Shown here piece by piece: positions 43,271 to 50,810 of a stretch of DNA of 64,000 nt (position 1 is the stretch's first letter; the number at the start of each line of letters is the position of its first letter). Made by a program: the position numbers and the translations under genes. The DNA is from JAVJSU01 sp040219275. GTDB lineage: Bacteria > Chloroflexota > Anaerolineae > Aggregatilineales > Phototrophicaceae. The notes beneath the pieces were generated by a model that did not search any database, was not told the DNA's origin, and saw only the letters and a program-made list of their open reading frames with translations. Location of the stretch: positions 62,001 to 126,000 of the forward strand of contig JAVJSU010000071.1 of assembly GCA_040219275.1 (NCBI GenBank). The letters are read 5' to 3'.

Positions 43271-44482
43271 ATGGAATGCCTCATGCCTTCACCGAAATTT
43301 AAGTTATTTGGCGAGATAGACATACAAAATTACATTTCCAAAAAAAGGCAAGAAGTTACTAACGAAATCAAAAGTGCGGCTGAGAACCATATTCTTAATG
43401 TTAATGAAATTGACTATATCGCCCACTTAGTAAGCAAATATTCCATTGACCCTATCGTTATAGAGTTTGATAAAGTATCAATCAGTGATTTTGAAGATAC
43501 TATTAAAGACCGTCATGGAATATCATACCGCGTAACAAAAATTGTCTATCATCTTCCATTTTACGGAGACTCTCATTTACTAAGATGTCAACCAAGTCAT
43601 TATTTTTGGACCTCACATGAAGTATATATAAAAAACAATGAGCTATGTTTTGAAATAATTGCAGACAAAAATAATAGTGAGCGTACTCGAAAAGAATCCG
43701 AGGATATTAGGGATTCAATTAGTCAGTATATGAATTGGATTGCAGGTGATCTTAGTGCATACAATAATGAGCTTGAGGTATATATATCATCTAGCTTCAA
43801 GTATCGAAAAGATGAACTATTAAAGAAAAACGAGCTAATAGCTTCCCTTGGTGTTCCAATTAAGAAACGAAATAATCTCCCCTCAACGTTCGCAGTTCCA
43901 AGTGTCCGCAAAAGATTAAATATTCCTTCCAAACCTCAAGTTCACGAAAAAGGCTTTAAACCTGAGCCAACTTTGCCTAATGAAAATTATCAAGAAATTC
44001 TTAAAACAATATTTGATGTCGGCAAAAACATTGAACGCCTACCCTCAATTTACGAGAACAAAAATGAAGAAGGGTTGAGGGATTACTTCTTACTTGCTCT
44101 TGGAACAGTGTTTGAGAAATCCACTACAGGCGAAACATTTAACAAATCAGGTAAAACGGATATTTTAATCAGGCACGAAAATTCCAACATCTTTGTTGCT
44201 GAATGTAAAATCTGGAAAGGAGAAAAAGGTTATCGGGATACCATCACACAACTGCTTGGTTACCTTACATGGAGAGACTCAAAAACCGCAGTAATTATGT
44301 TTGTAAAAAACAAAGATTTAAGTAACGTTTTTGCTAAAGTAGAAGAAGTTACACCCCAACACTCCAACTATTTAGGTTTTGAAGGCAAACATGATGATGG
44401 TTGGTATAAGTACCGCTTTCACATCAACGGTGACAGAAATCGTGAAGTAAAAACCTCTGTGCTCCTGTTCCACTTACCGTAG
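43271..44482 (+). CDS. PD-(D/E)XK nuclease-like protein, possibly horizontally acquired
   Basis: 403 aa. No named family is certain. The C-terminal ~130 residues contain a restriction-endonuclease-fold pattern: EEGLRDYFLLALG helix, SGKTDILI (Asp297) and VAECKIWKG (Glu311-x-Lys313), then QLLGYLTWRDSKTAVIMFV. The N-terminal 230 residues are unrecognised. The gene is clearly more AT-rich than its surroundings and uses many AAA, AAT and ATA codons, suggesting transfer. The start may be ATG 43283; no clear ribosome-binding site. It could be a DNA-processing or defence enzyme; the activity is inferred from the D-ExK motif. Confidence 0.78.
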   Translation: MECLMPSPKFKLFGEIDIQNYISKKRQEVTNEIKSAAENHILNVNEIDYIAHLVSKYSIDPIVIEFDKVSISDFEDTIKDRHGISYRVTKIVYHLPFYGDSHLLRCQPSHYFWTSHEVYIKNNELCFEIIADKNNSERTRKESEDIRDSISQYMNWIAGDLSAYNNELEVYISSSFKYRKDELLKKNELIASLGVPIKKRNNLPSTFAVPSVRKRLNIPSKPQVHEKGFKPEPTLPNENYQEILKTIFDVGKNIERLPSIYENKNEEGLRDYFLLALGTVFEKSTTGETFNKSGKTDILIRHENSNIFVAECKIWKGEKGYRDTITQLLGYLTWRDSKTAVIMFVKNKDLSNVFAKVEEVTPQHSNYLGFEGKHDDGWYKYRFHINGDRNREVKTSVLLFHLP

Positions 44483-44520
44483 CTGACCAACTGACAAGCT
44501 GACTAACTGACCCGCTGAAA
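44483..44520. repeat. CTGACCAACTGAC-type low-complexity tract
   Basis: CTGACCAACTGACAAGCTGA followed by CTAACTGACCC repeats the word (A)CTGA(C/A)C in near-tandem. Similar to tracts at 39537 and 47477. Confidence 0.45.
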
Positions 44521-44618
44521 TACTAAAACTGGCAGTAAATGGCAGTACTTTTCGTGGTGATGGCAGTGCCTTTTCCCCTATGCTGAGGATATTGACAGGC
44601 ACTAAAGGAGCTATCCTC

Positions 44619-45107
44619 ATGCAAAACACAAAAAGCCTTAATTTCTGGACGAACGTCTTACTTGTAATGGCAGATTTCACCATCGTCTTCGGTCTGCTGA
44701 TGGTCTTTTCTCCAGACTTCTTCCGTGATCTCATGTTCCGCATCTATACCGACTTCTTCTATACGGAAGGCACCTATGCCACCCTCTCCAGCGCGGACAT
44801 CAATTTTCAGGCGGTCTTCTACGGGGTCGCGGGTGGGGTGATGATCGGCTGGGCAGTCTCAATGCTGTTCATCATTCACATCCCCTTCCGCCGTGGCGAA
44901 AAATGGGCGTGGCTCGCGCTAGATGCCAGTCTAATATCATGGTTCGTGCTGGATACCTACGCCTCCATTCGCTTCGGCATGAGCATCAACGCCCTGCTGA
45001 ATGTCGGCTTCTTGATTTTGTTCGCCATCCCGCTTGCCGCCACCTATCGTCACTTCTTCGGCGAAACCGCCCCCATCCCCGCCCACACATCCCAGCAAAC
45101 GGCGTAA
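44619..45107 (+). CDS. Hypothetical membrane protein
   Basis: 162 aa with about four hydrophobic helices (NVLLVMADFTIVFGLLMVF, FYGVAGGVMIGWAVSMLFII, WLALDASLISWFVLDTYASI, LLNVGFLILFAIPLAATY). ATG 44619 is chosen because AAAGGAG sits 8 nt upstream; the frame's earlier ATG (44580) lacks a site. No family recognised. Monocistronic, convergent with the M20 amidohydrolase gene. Confidence 0.75.
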   Translation: MQNTKSLNFWTNVLLVMADFTIVFGLLMVFSPDFFRDLMFRIYTDFFYTEGTYATLSSADINFQAVFYGVAGGVMIGWAVSMLFIIHIPFRRGEKWAWLALDASLISWFVLDTYASIRFGMSINALLNVGFLILFAIPLAATYRHFFGETAPIPAHTSQQTA

Positions 45108-45173
45108 CGAAAAAGGGAGCACAAGGGTGTGCTCCCTACAATTTTACTTTGAATCAAACAGTTCGCTTCGTCG

Positions 45174-46424
45174 CTAATACCGCTCCGCCAGCAACAACAC
45201 CGTCTGCAAAAGCGCATTCGCACCCTGCACAATGCTCTCCCAGCGCGTGAATTCTTTCGGACTATGGCTAATCCCGCCCACCGACGGAATAAAAATCATG
45301 CCGGTTGGCGTAAACGTGCTCAATGTTTGTGCATCATGTCCCGCATAGCTGATTAGCCGTGTATAACTCAAATTGGCGCTTTTACACGCTTGCTCAATCA
45401 CTTCCACAAGCGGTTCCGGCAACATCGCGGCGGGCATGTGCTTAATCAACCGATGCTTCACCGTCAGCCCATGCGTCTGCGCCACATGCTCGGCGAGTTC
45501 AACCGCTCTGTCTCGCCATGTATCAATGATTGTTTCGTCTGTGTGTCTAAACTCTACGCCGAGGATGGCTTTATCAGGAATGATGTTAAACGCGCCGGGG
45601 GAAACATTGATGCTACCACAATTAAACATGCCGTCAGTAAACTCAGTTCGCCACAATCGATGTGCTTCGGTAACAAACTCCGCCGCACCCAGCAACGCAT
45701 CCCGCCGATCATGAATGTCCGTCGTGCCGGAGTGCGAGGCTTGCCCGTGAAAGGTGATTTCATAGTTACATCGTCCCACAATGCCCGTCACCACACCAAT
45801 GTCAACATTCGAGCGATCTAACCGGAACCCCTGCTCAATATGCAATTCCAGATAGCCCGCGACACTTTCAGGATTACGCCGCGCTTTATGGGCATCCATC
45901 GGGCGAATCCCTGCGCGGAACAACGCCGCACGGAATGGACCGTAATCGACATCTTTCTCGTTCGCATAATTTTGATCGAGCTTGCCCGTCAATCCACGAC
46001 TGCCAAATAGCGATTGCCAGCATCCTTCTTCGTCCGTGAAATCAATCGCTTCCAGATGAAATGGCAACGCAATCCCCGCTTCTTTAATCACCCGCAAACA
46101 TTCCAGCGCCGCCAATATCCCCACCGACCCATCATACTTGCCACCGTTCGGCACGGTATCCATATGTGAACCGAGGATCAACGTCTTCGCATGGGGATCA
46201 TCAGAAAATAAAACGCCGCTCAGATTACCTGCATCATCATCACGCAGTTGTAATCCGGCGGCATCCACACGATCAGCGAACCATGCCCGCGCTTGCAAAT
46301 CTTCATTAGAGAGCGCAAGACGGTTCACCCCGCCGTCAACAGTCGCGCCAATTTCGGCAAGCTCTTCAAAATCCTGCTTTAAACGACTTTCGTTAACACC
46401 TATCATTTCCCACGTCATAAGCAT
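45174..46424 (-). CDS. Zn-dependent M20 family amidase/hydrolase (N-carbamoyl amino acid hydrolase-like)
   Basis: 416 aa. The catalytic domain has GSHMDTVPNGGKYDGSVG (metal His and Asp), DFTDEEGCWQ (catalytic Glu pair) and YLELHIEQG. The lid domain is marked by VGRCNYEITFHGQASHSGTT and DRRDALLGA. The C-terminal YAGHDAQTL supplies the last His. This matches the allantoate amidohydrolase / beta-ureidopropionase / N-carbamoyl-L-amino acid hydrolase family, which frees ammonia and CO2 or an amino acid. The start may be the seventh codon (46406). It stands alone. Confidence 0.9.
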   Translation of the reverse strand: MLMTWEMIGVNESRLKQDFEELAEIGATVDGGVNRLALSNEDLQARAWFADRVDAAGLQLRDDDAGNLSGVLFSDDPHAKTLILGSHMDTVPNGGKYDGSVGILAALECLRVIKEAGIALPFHLEAIDFTDEEGCWQSLFGSRGLTGKLDQNYANEKDVDYGPFRAALFRAGIRPMDAHKARRNPESVAGYLELHIEQGFRLDRSNVDIGVVTGIVGRCNYEITFHGQASHSGTTDIHDRRDALLGAAEFVTEAHRLWRTEFTDGMFNCGSINVSPGAFNIIPDKAILGVEFRHTDETIIDTWRDRAVELAEHVAQTHGLTVKHRLIKHMPAAMLPEPLVEVIEQACKSANLSYTRLISYAGHDAQTLSTFTPTGMIFIPSVGGISHSPKEFTRWESIVQGANALLQTVLLLAERY

Positions 46425-46560
46425 AAATCACACGCCATTTTTATATCATAGTACACACATTCAATTGGCGGGCAATTATACCAACCTAACACAAAATTGC
46501 GATGTTTTGTTTGCAAAATGTACAAAATTAATACGTTTAGCCATCCCCTACACGATTCGC

Positions 46561-46579
46561 TCCCCCAGTTATTGGGGGA
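46561..46579. promoter_or_regulatory. Inverted repeat upstream of the NfeD gene
   Basis: TCCCCCA-GTTAT-TGGGGGA, a perfect 7-bp inverted repeat in the gap between the divergent M20 and NfeD genes. It could be an operator or a small hairpin. A TATAAT hexamer follows at about 46612. Confidence 0.35.
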
Positions 46580-46657
46580 TTCAATTTATCAGCCACACCC
46601 ATTTTGACTGTATAATAAAGATGACCGTCCGTTGTTATAACACGGTGGAATAAACCT

Positions 46658-47362
46658 ATGTTTGATTTAACGTTAATTGACCCGAACATTATTTTTCTTG
46701 TTTTTGTATTTGGTTTGTGGACAGGCGTAACCGCCGCTTATGTCACCGGAAGTGGTGTGCTGGAATTCATCGCACTCGGCACGGTGGGCTTAAGCATCCT
46801 CGTCATGACTCAGATGAGCACCAGTTGGCTCGCTGTCATGGCGATTGTCATCGGCATTTGTGGCTTCCTCATCACACCCTTCATCAAACGCGAATACGCC
46901 CCCTATGCGCTCATCGGTTTGGGCTTGCAGGCAATCGGTGGATTTTTCCTGTTCGGCGCGGGCGGAGTGTCACCACTCATCCTCGCACTGACCACCATCA
47001 CACCCTTCGCCTACTACTATTTTGCCCTCATCCCGCTGATGGACAAAATGCGAGAAACACCGTCCGCCTCCCGTGATGAGCTACTCGTCGGTAAGCGTGG
47101 TCGCGTCATGATGCCCCTCGATCCTATCGGCACCGTCAACGTCGAAAGCGAAATGTGGACAGCCATAAGCGAAGACGAATATGCAGAAGCCGGACGCGAA
47201 GTGATCGTCGTCGCCCGTGAAGGCTTAAAACTCATCGTCGAACCACTCAAGCTGAAAAACGATTCGCATGAATTCGCCTCACACATTAACAGCGAACATG
47301 ACGAACTCAATACAGATACAGAAACGCCCAACGGCTTCAACCATCAACCGCTTGAGCAATAA
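46658..47362 (+). CDS. NfeD-like membrane protein
   Basis: 234 aa. Four or so membrane helices (8-135) are followed by an OB-fold NfeD C-terminal domain (about 145-205: LLVGKRGRVMMPLDPIGTV ... AGREVIVVAREGLKLIV). An acidic tail follows. NfeD proteins pair with stomatin/flotillin-type SPFH proteins, and one is encoded 168 bp downstream. The pair is thought to organise membrane microdomains. The gap carries a family B repeat. Confidence 0.87.
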   Translation: MFDLTLIDPNIIFLVFVFGLWTGVTAAYVTGSGVLEFIALGTVGLSILVMTQMSTSWLAVMAIVIGICGFLITPFIKREYAPYALIGLGLQAIGGFFLFGAGGVSPLILALTTITPFAYYYFALIPLMDKMRETPSASRDELLVGKRGRVMMPLDPIGTVNVESEMWTAISEDEYAEAGREVIVVAREGLKLIVEPLKLKNDSHEFASHINSEHDELNTDTETPNGFNHQPLEQ

Positions 47363-47376
47363 CAAGACAGGACGTA

Positions 47377-47447
47377 AAAGTCCCTCCTTGCGAATCAGGA
47401 GTGTCTACGCCCATAAGCGGGGAGGGATTTAGGGAGGGGATTTTTTT
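47377..47447. repeat. Interspersed palindromic repeat, family B (copy 2)
   Basis: AAAAGTCCCTCCTTGCGAAT through GAGGGGATTTTTTT. It differs by only a few bases from 14037-14098 and ends in a T run, so it may work as a partial terminator between the NfeD and stomatin genes. Confidence 0.8.
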
Positions 47448-47530
47448 CAGTGCTAATATATCCCCTCATCCCAAATAAACTAACCAACTAAAACCAGAAG
47501 CTAACCGCAAACTATCAAGGAGCAAAACTC

Positions 47531-48493
47531 GTGGAAACCACTTTAGTCATCGGAATTGTCGTCTTTTTGGTGATCGTCTGGTTACTCACCAGCGTCATCC
47601 GCGTCGTGCCACAATATGATCGGCTCGTCGTCCTCTTCTTCGGGAAGTTCTCCGGCGTGCGTGGACCCGGACTTGTGATTATCCTGCCGTTCTTCGAGAA
47701 AGCCATCAAGGTGGATACCCGTGAACGCTTCCTTGATATTCCGGCACAAACCGCCATCACGCAAGACAACGCGCCCATCGCCATCGACTTTCTCGTCTAC
47801 TACCGCGTGACTGATCCGCGCCTTTCGGTGCTCGAAGTCGAAAATGTGGTCGGTGCGGCGGTTAACCTTGCCACCACCAACTTACGCGCTGTCATCGGTG
47901 ACATCAGCCTTGACGATGTGCTCTCAAAGCGTGAACGCATCAACGATACGCTCCGCATGAAGCTCGATTCCGAAACCGAACGCTGGGGCTTAAAAATCAC
48001 TACCGTGGAAATCCGCGAGATCGAGCCACCGCGTGAAGTGCAGGATGCCATGAATCGCCAGATGACCGCCGAACGTGAGCGCCGTGCCGCCGTCACCCGC
48101 GCCAGTGGTGAACGTGAAGCCGCCATTACCGTCGCCGAAGGGGATAAGCAATCCGCCGTGCTCCGTGCAGAAGGTCAGAAGCAATCCGCCATTCTGGAAG
48201 CAGAAGGTCAGCGTCAATCGCAATTGCTGAAAGCGCAGGGCTATGCCAAGGCGCTGGAAGCCATCTATCAGGATGCCAAAAACATCGACGACAAAACCAT
48301 GCTGTTGCAATATCTCGATACCCTGCGGACAATCGGCGAAAGTGGCTCAACCAAGTTCGTCCTGCCGATGGAAATCACCAACATGATGCAACAATTCGCC
48401 ACCGCGTTCGTCCGCAACGAGGCGATGGACACCGCCCAACAGCAAAACGGTCACGCCACGCCCAAACGCATCAGCGAAGACAGCGACGTATAA
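47531..48493 (+). CDS. SPFH domain/stomatin-like (Band 7) protein
   Basis: 320 aa from a GTG start with AAGGAG upstream. An N-terminal membrane helix (VIGIVVFLVIVWLLTSVI) is followed by the SPFH domain (about 25-185: VVPQYDRLVVLFFGKFSGVR, NAPIAIDFLVYYRVTD, VEIREIEPP). A coiled coil of ERRAAV and EGQKQSAIL-type heptads and a short C-terminal oligomerisation segment complete it. It is a slipin/QmcA-type scaffold in the membrane that works with the NfeD protein encoded upstream. Confidence 0.93.
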   Translation: METTLVIGIVVFLVIVWLLTSVIRVVPQYDRLVVLFFGKFSGVRGPGLVIILPFFEKAIKVDTRERFLDIPAQTAITQDNAPIAIDFLVYYRVTDPRLSVLEVENVVGAAVNLATTNLRAVIGDISLDDVLSKRERINDTLRMKLDSETERWGLKITTVEIREIEPPREVQDAMNRQMTAERERRAAVTRASGEREAAITVAEGDKQSAVLRAEGQKQSAILEAEGQRQSQLLKAQGYAKALEAIYQDAKNIDDKTMLLQYLDTLRTIGESGSTKFVLPMEITNMMQQFATAFVRNEAMDTAQQQNGHATPKRISEDSDV

Positions 48494-48516
48494 CCGGGTC
48501 AAAAGTCAAAATCACT

Positions 48517-48548
48517 GTAGGGGCGATCCTGTTAGGTCGCCCTTTTTT
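48517..48548 (+). terminator. Family C palindrome acting as terminator (copy 5)
   Basis: GTAGGGGCGATCCTGTTAGG then TCGCCCTTTTTT. GGGCGA pairs with TCGCCC and a T run follows, 24 nt past the stomatin stop. This copy has the full form of an intrinsic terminator. Confidence 0.75.
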
Positions 48549-48581
48549 GTTAAATAGCTGAATGTCTGGAGGTTCTAAATC

Positions 48582-48959
48582 ATGGGTGACACTGGTACAC
48601 GTCAAATTACCGTAGAACAAAACGAATACTTATGGCGTTTCCGCGATGTTTATAATGATGACATGCACGGAAAACTCGTGATTTATAGCGCCAATCATAA
48701 AGGCGGACATCTTGAGATTTATTTCACCTTTAATGACCACCAACATCACTTCCCTCAAGGGACGACCGAAGTTTATAAATGGACGGGTGAAAAAGGCATA
48801 ATGTTTTTTCAGCCTGTTATAGCATTACGTATCATTCGACACGCCCGACGAGAACTAAACTGGCATCCCGCTCCTCACACCGCACCAATGCTCATCACAG
48901 ATGGCTATCAACTCTTAAAAAACCTCGGCTACGAACCTGTCCCGCATCCTTCTGAATAA
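48582..48959 (+). CDS. Hypothetical protein
   Basis: 125 aa, unrecognised, with TGGAGG before the ATG. It is beta-rich in the first half (GKLVIYSANHKGGHLEIYF), has a His-rich middle (FNDHQHHFPQG) and a helical second half (VIALRIIRHARREL). No signal peptide or membrane helix. It follows a terminator, so it is likely a single-gene unit. Confidence 0.65.
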   Translation: MGDTGTRQITVEQNEYLWRFRDVYNDDMHGKLVIYSANHKGGHLEIYFTFNDHQHHFPQGTTEVYKWTGEKGIMFFQPVIALRIIRHARRELNWHPAPHTAPMLITDGYQLLKNLGYEPVPHPSE

Positions 48960-49020
48960 TAGAGAAAGCACACTTAGCCACCGGAATAACTTCAAATCTT
49001 GGACAGATCAAAAGGCGCGG

Positions 49021-49065
49021 TAAAGTCTCCCCTTGCGAAGCGGGGGGAGATTTAGAGGGGGGATT
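49021..49065. repeat. Interspersed palindromic repeat, family A (copy 3)
   Basis: 45 bp identical to the element at 16401-16445 more than 32 kb away. Confidence 0.85.
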
Positions 49066-49430
49066 ATCATTCACTTTTCAAACCAAACCCGACCATGCCA
49101 AGCGCCTTCCATCTAACATCTAAAATCTCTCATCTTTTATCTTTCACTCAGCACTTTTTTTCTAACCAAACTCGAACCAACAAAACAGAACTTTTGTGCT
49201 ACAATACACAACCTGACCATATACAAAACCGACCATGCCCAACATCTATCGTCTAAAATCTATCGTCTTTTATCTTTTCACTCAGCACACATTGCTCTTT
49301 GCTCAGCACTTCACTGCCACTGTTGGCAGAAAAAAATTATTGCTTGGCGCTGGCAGCTCACGGGGAAAATATCGCCAAAATCTTGGCATTTCCGCCAATT
49401 TCATGGCAAAAACCGCCAGGTTACGCCAAT

Positions 49431-49460
49431 AAAAAAGCGACCACTTCATCGTGATCGCTT
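49431..49460 (-). terminator. Intrinsic terminator of prfA
   Basis: On the minus strand AAGCGA-T-CAC, loop GATGAA, GTG-G-TCGCTT, followed by TTTT and ATT. Ten stem positions with one mismatch, about 67 nt past the prfA stop. Confidence 0.8.
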
Positions 49461-49490
49461 CTAAAATTCACCTTTAATAAAAATTGGAAA

Positions 49491-49520
49491 TTGTAGGGGC
49501 GACCTGCTAGGTCGCCCACC
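49491..49520. repeat. Family C palindrome (copy 6)
   Basis: TTGTAGGGGCGACCTGCTAG then GTCGCCCACC. The core is identical to copy 1 at 18389. It lies directly downstream of prfA. Confidence 0.75.
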
Positions 49521-49526
49521 GATAAT

Positions 49527-50591
49527 TTACCCCATCGAGAGCTTCTCAGCCTCGGCGCGGGTCGCCAATTCGTCGATAAACTCGTCAAGGTCGCCATCCA
49601 TCACCGCCGGCAAGTTGTAATTGCTGAGGTTGATGCGATGATCGGTCACGCGGTTTTGGGAATAATTATAGGTACGGATTTTCTCCGCACGGTCACCCGT
49701 CCCTACCTGGTCGCGTCGCTCGGCTTCTTGCTCGGAACGTTGCTTCTCGACTTCCATCTCATATAGTTTGTTCAGCAATCTCTGCTTAGCACGCAGACGG
49801 TTCTGTAACTGACTACGCTCGTCCTGCATTTCAACGACGAGACCGGAGGGAATATGCGTCATACGTACCGCGGAGTCCGTCGTATTCACCGACTGCCCGC
49901 CCGCACCCTGACTACGAAACACATCAACGCGCACATCGTTCATGTCGAGTTCAATGTCAACATCTTCCATCTCCGCCATAATCGCCACCGTCACCGTGCT
50001 CGTATGCACCCGACCCTGGCTTTCCGTCGCCGGAACACGCTGAACACGATGCGTACCACCTTCATACTTAAACCGGCTAAACGCGCCCTTGCCCTTCACT
50101 TCAAACTCCACGCGTTTGTAACCGCCACCGCCCGTTTCATTCTCGGCGGTGACTTCTACCTTATAACGCTGGCTTTCCGCATAACGCACATACATACGGA
50201 ACAAATCCGCCGCAAACAGCGCCGCTTCATCGCCACCCGCGCCGCCGCGAATTTCAATAATCACGTTCTTCTCATCACGCGGATCTTTCGGAAGGAGCAT
50301 CATCTTGAGTTCTTCACCAAGCGCGTCAATCTCGGCTTCCAAACTGGTGATTTCTTCCTTCGCCATATCGCGCAATTCAGGATCTTCTTCCTCATCGCGC
50401 ATCATCTTCGCGTCATCAAGCTCATCGTTCATACGCTTGAACTCGCGGTATTTCGTGACCAATTCTTCAAGATTGGAGCGCTCTTTGGAATATTCGACGA
50501 TCTTCTCATAATCCATCGCCACTTCAGGATCAGCAAGCAGACGGTCAAGTTCAGTAAAGCGGTTATCGACTTCCGCTAATTTTTCTAACAT
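49527..50591 (-). CDS. prfA: Peptide chain release factor 1
   Basis: 354 aa from ATG 50591 (GAGG 10 nt upstream; a GTG nine nucleotides earlier is too close to the site). An N-terminal coiled domain is followed by the stop-codon-recognition region with HRVQRVPATESQGRVHTST, which includes the RF1-type PxT tripeptide (PAT). The GGQ loop (GAGGQSVNTTDSAV) triggers peptide release. A Gln/Arg-rich C-terminal helix follows. It decodes UAA and UAG. It carries no prmC partner gene directly next to it. Confidence 0.94.
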   Translation of the reverse strand: MLEKLAEVDNRFTELDRLLADPEVAMDYEKIVEYSKERSNLEELVTKYREFKRMNDELDDAKMMRDEEEDPELRDMAKEEITSLEAEIDALGEELKMMLLPKDPRDEKNVIIEIRGGAGGDEAALFAADLFRMYVRYAESQRYKVEVTAENETGGGGYKRVEFEVKGKGAFSRFKYEGGTHRVQRVPATESQGRVHTSTVTVAIMAEMEDVDIELDMNDVRVDVFRSQGAGGQSVNTTDSAVRMTHIPSGLVVEMQDERSQLQNRLRAKQRLLNKLYEMEVEKQRSEQEAERRDQVGTGDRAEKIRTYNYSQNRVTDHRINLSNYNLPAVMDGDLDEFIDELATRAEAEKLSMG

Positions 50592-50699
50592 AGGGTTCAC
50601 ACCTCAACGTATGTGACTAACAGGATGATGAATAAATGGATATAACACAAACAGAATCAACGTCTCAATTCTGCGGATTGTCCTTATCGGGGAGGTATT

Positions 50700-50723
50700 T
50701 ATGTGGGGCAGTGCCCCTACAGT
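50700..50723. repeat. GTAGGGGCACTGCCCCAC hairpin, family C variant (copy 7)
   Basis: GTGGGGCAGTGCCCCTACAG between the P-type ATPase and prfA genes. GGGGCA and TGCCCC pair. Confidence 0.6.
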
Positions 50724-50810
50724 TGATCGCGCCGTTTCGTCATTTTTATGATTATCATGCCCTTATTATACGCTGAAATTCGCGTTTCTGTAGAGCGTCT
50801 TCCGCCCGAT

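Larger units (their letters stand above)
48960..49526. other. Repeat-filled intergenic region of 567 bp
   Basis: It contains family A copy 3 (49021-49065) and two related tracts of ATCTAAAATCT...CACTCAGCAC type (49110-49152, 49223-49307). It also has a cluster of TTGGC/GCCA words (49320-49430), the prfA terminator (49431-49460) and a family C palindrome (49491-49520). A 65-codon frame here is not convincing, and I see no gene. Confidence 0.65.

Noticed and set aside
39302..45107. Selenoprotein near selC with in-frame TGA
   Set aside because: The genes around selC end in normal stops with complete domains, and no continuation past a TGA was apparent.
49235..49432. 65-codon frame in the repeat island upstream of prfA
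   Set aside because: It is composed of repeat tracts and has no supporting signals.
700..49520. CRISPR array from the many short palindromes
   Set aside because: Copies are single and kilobases apart; there is no regular repeat-spacer spacing and no cas gene.
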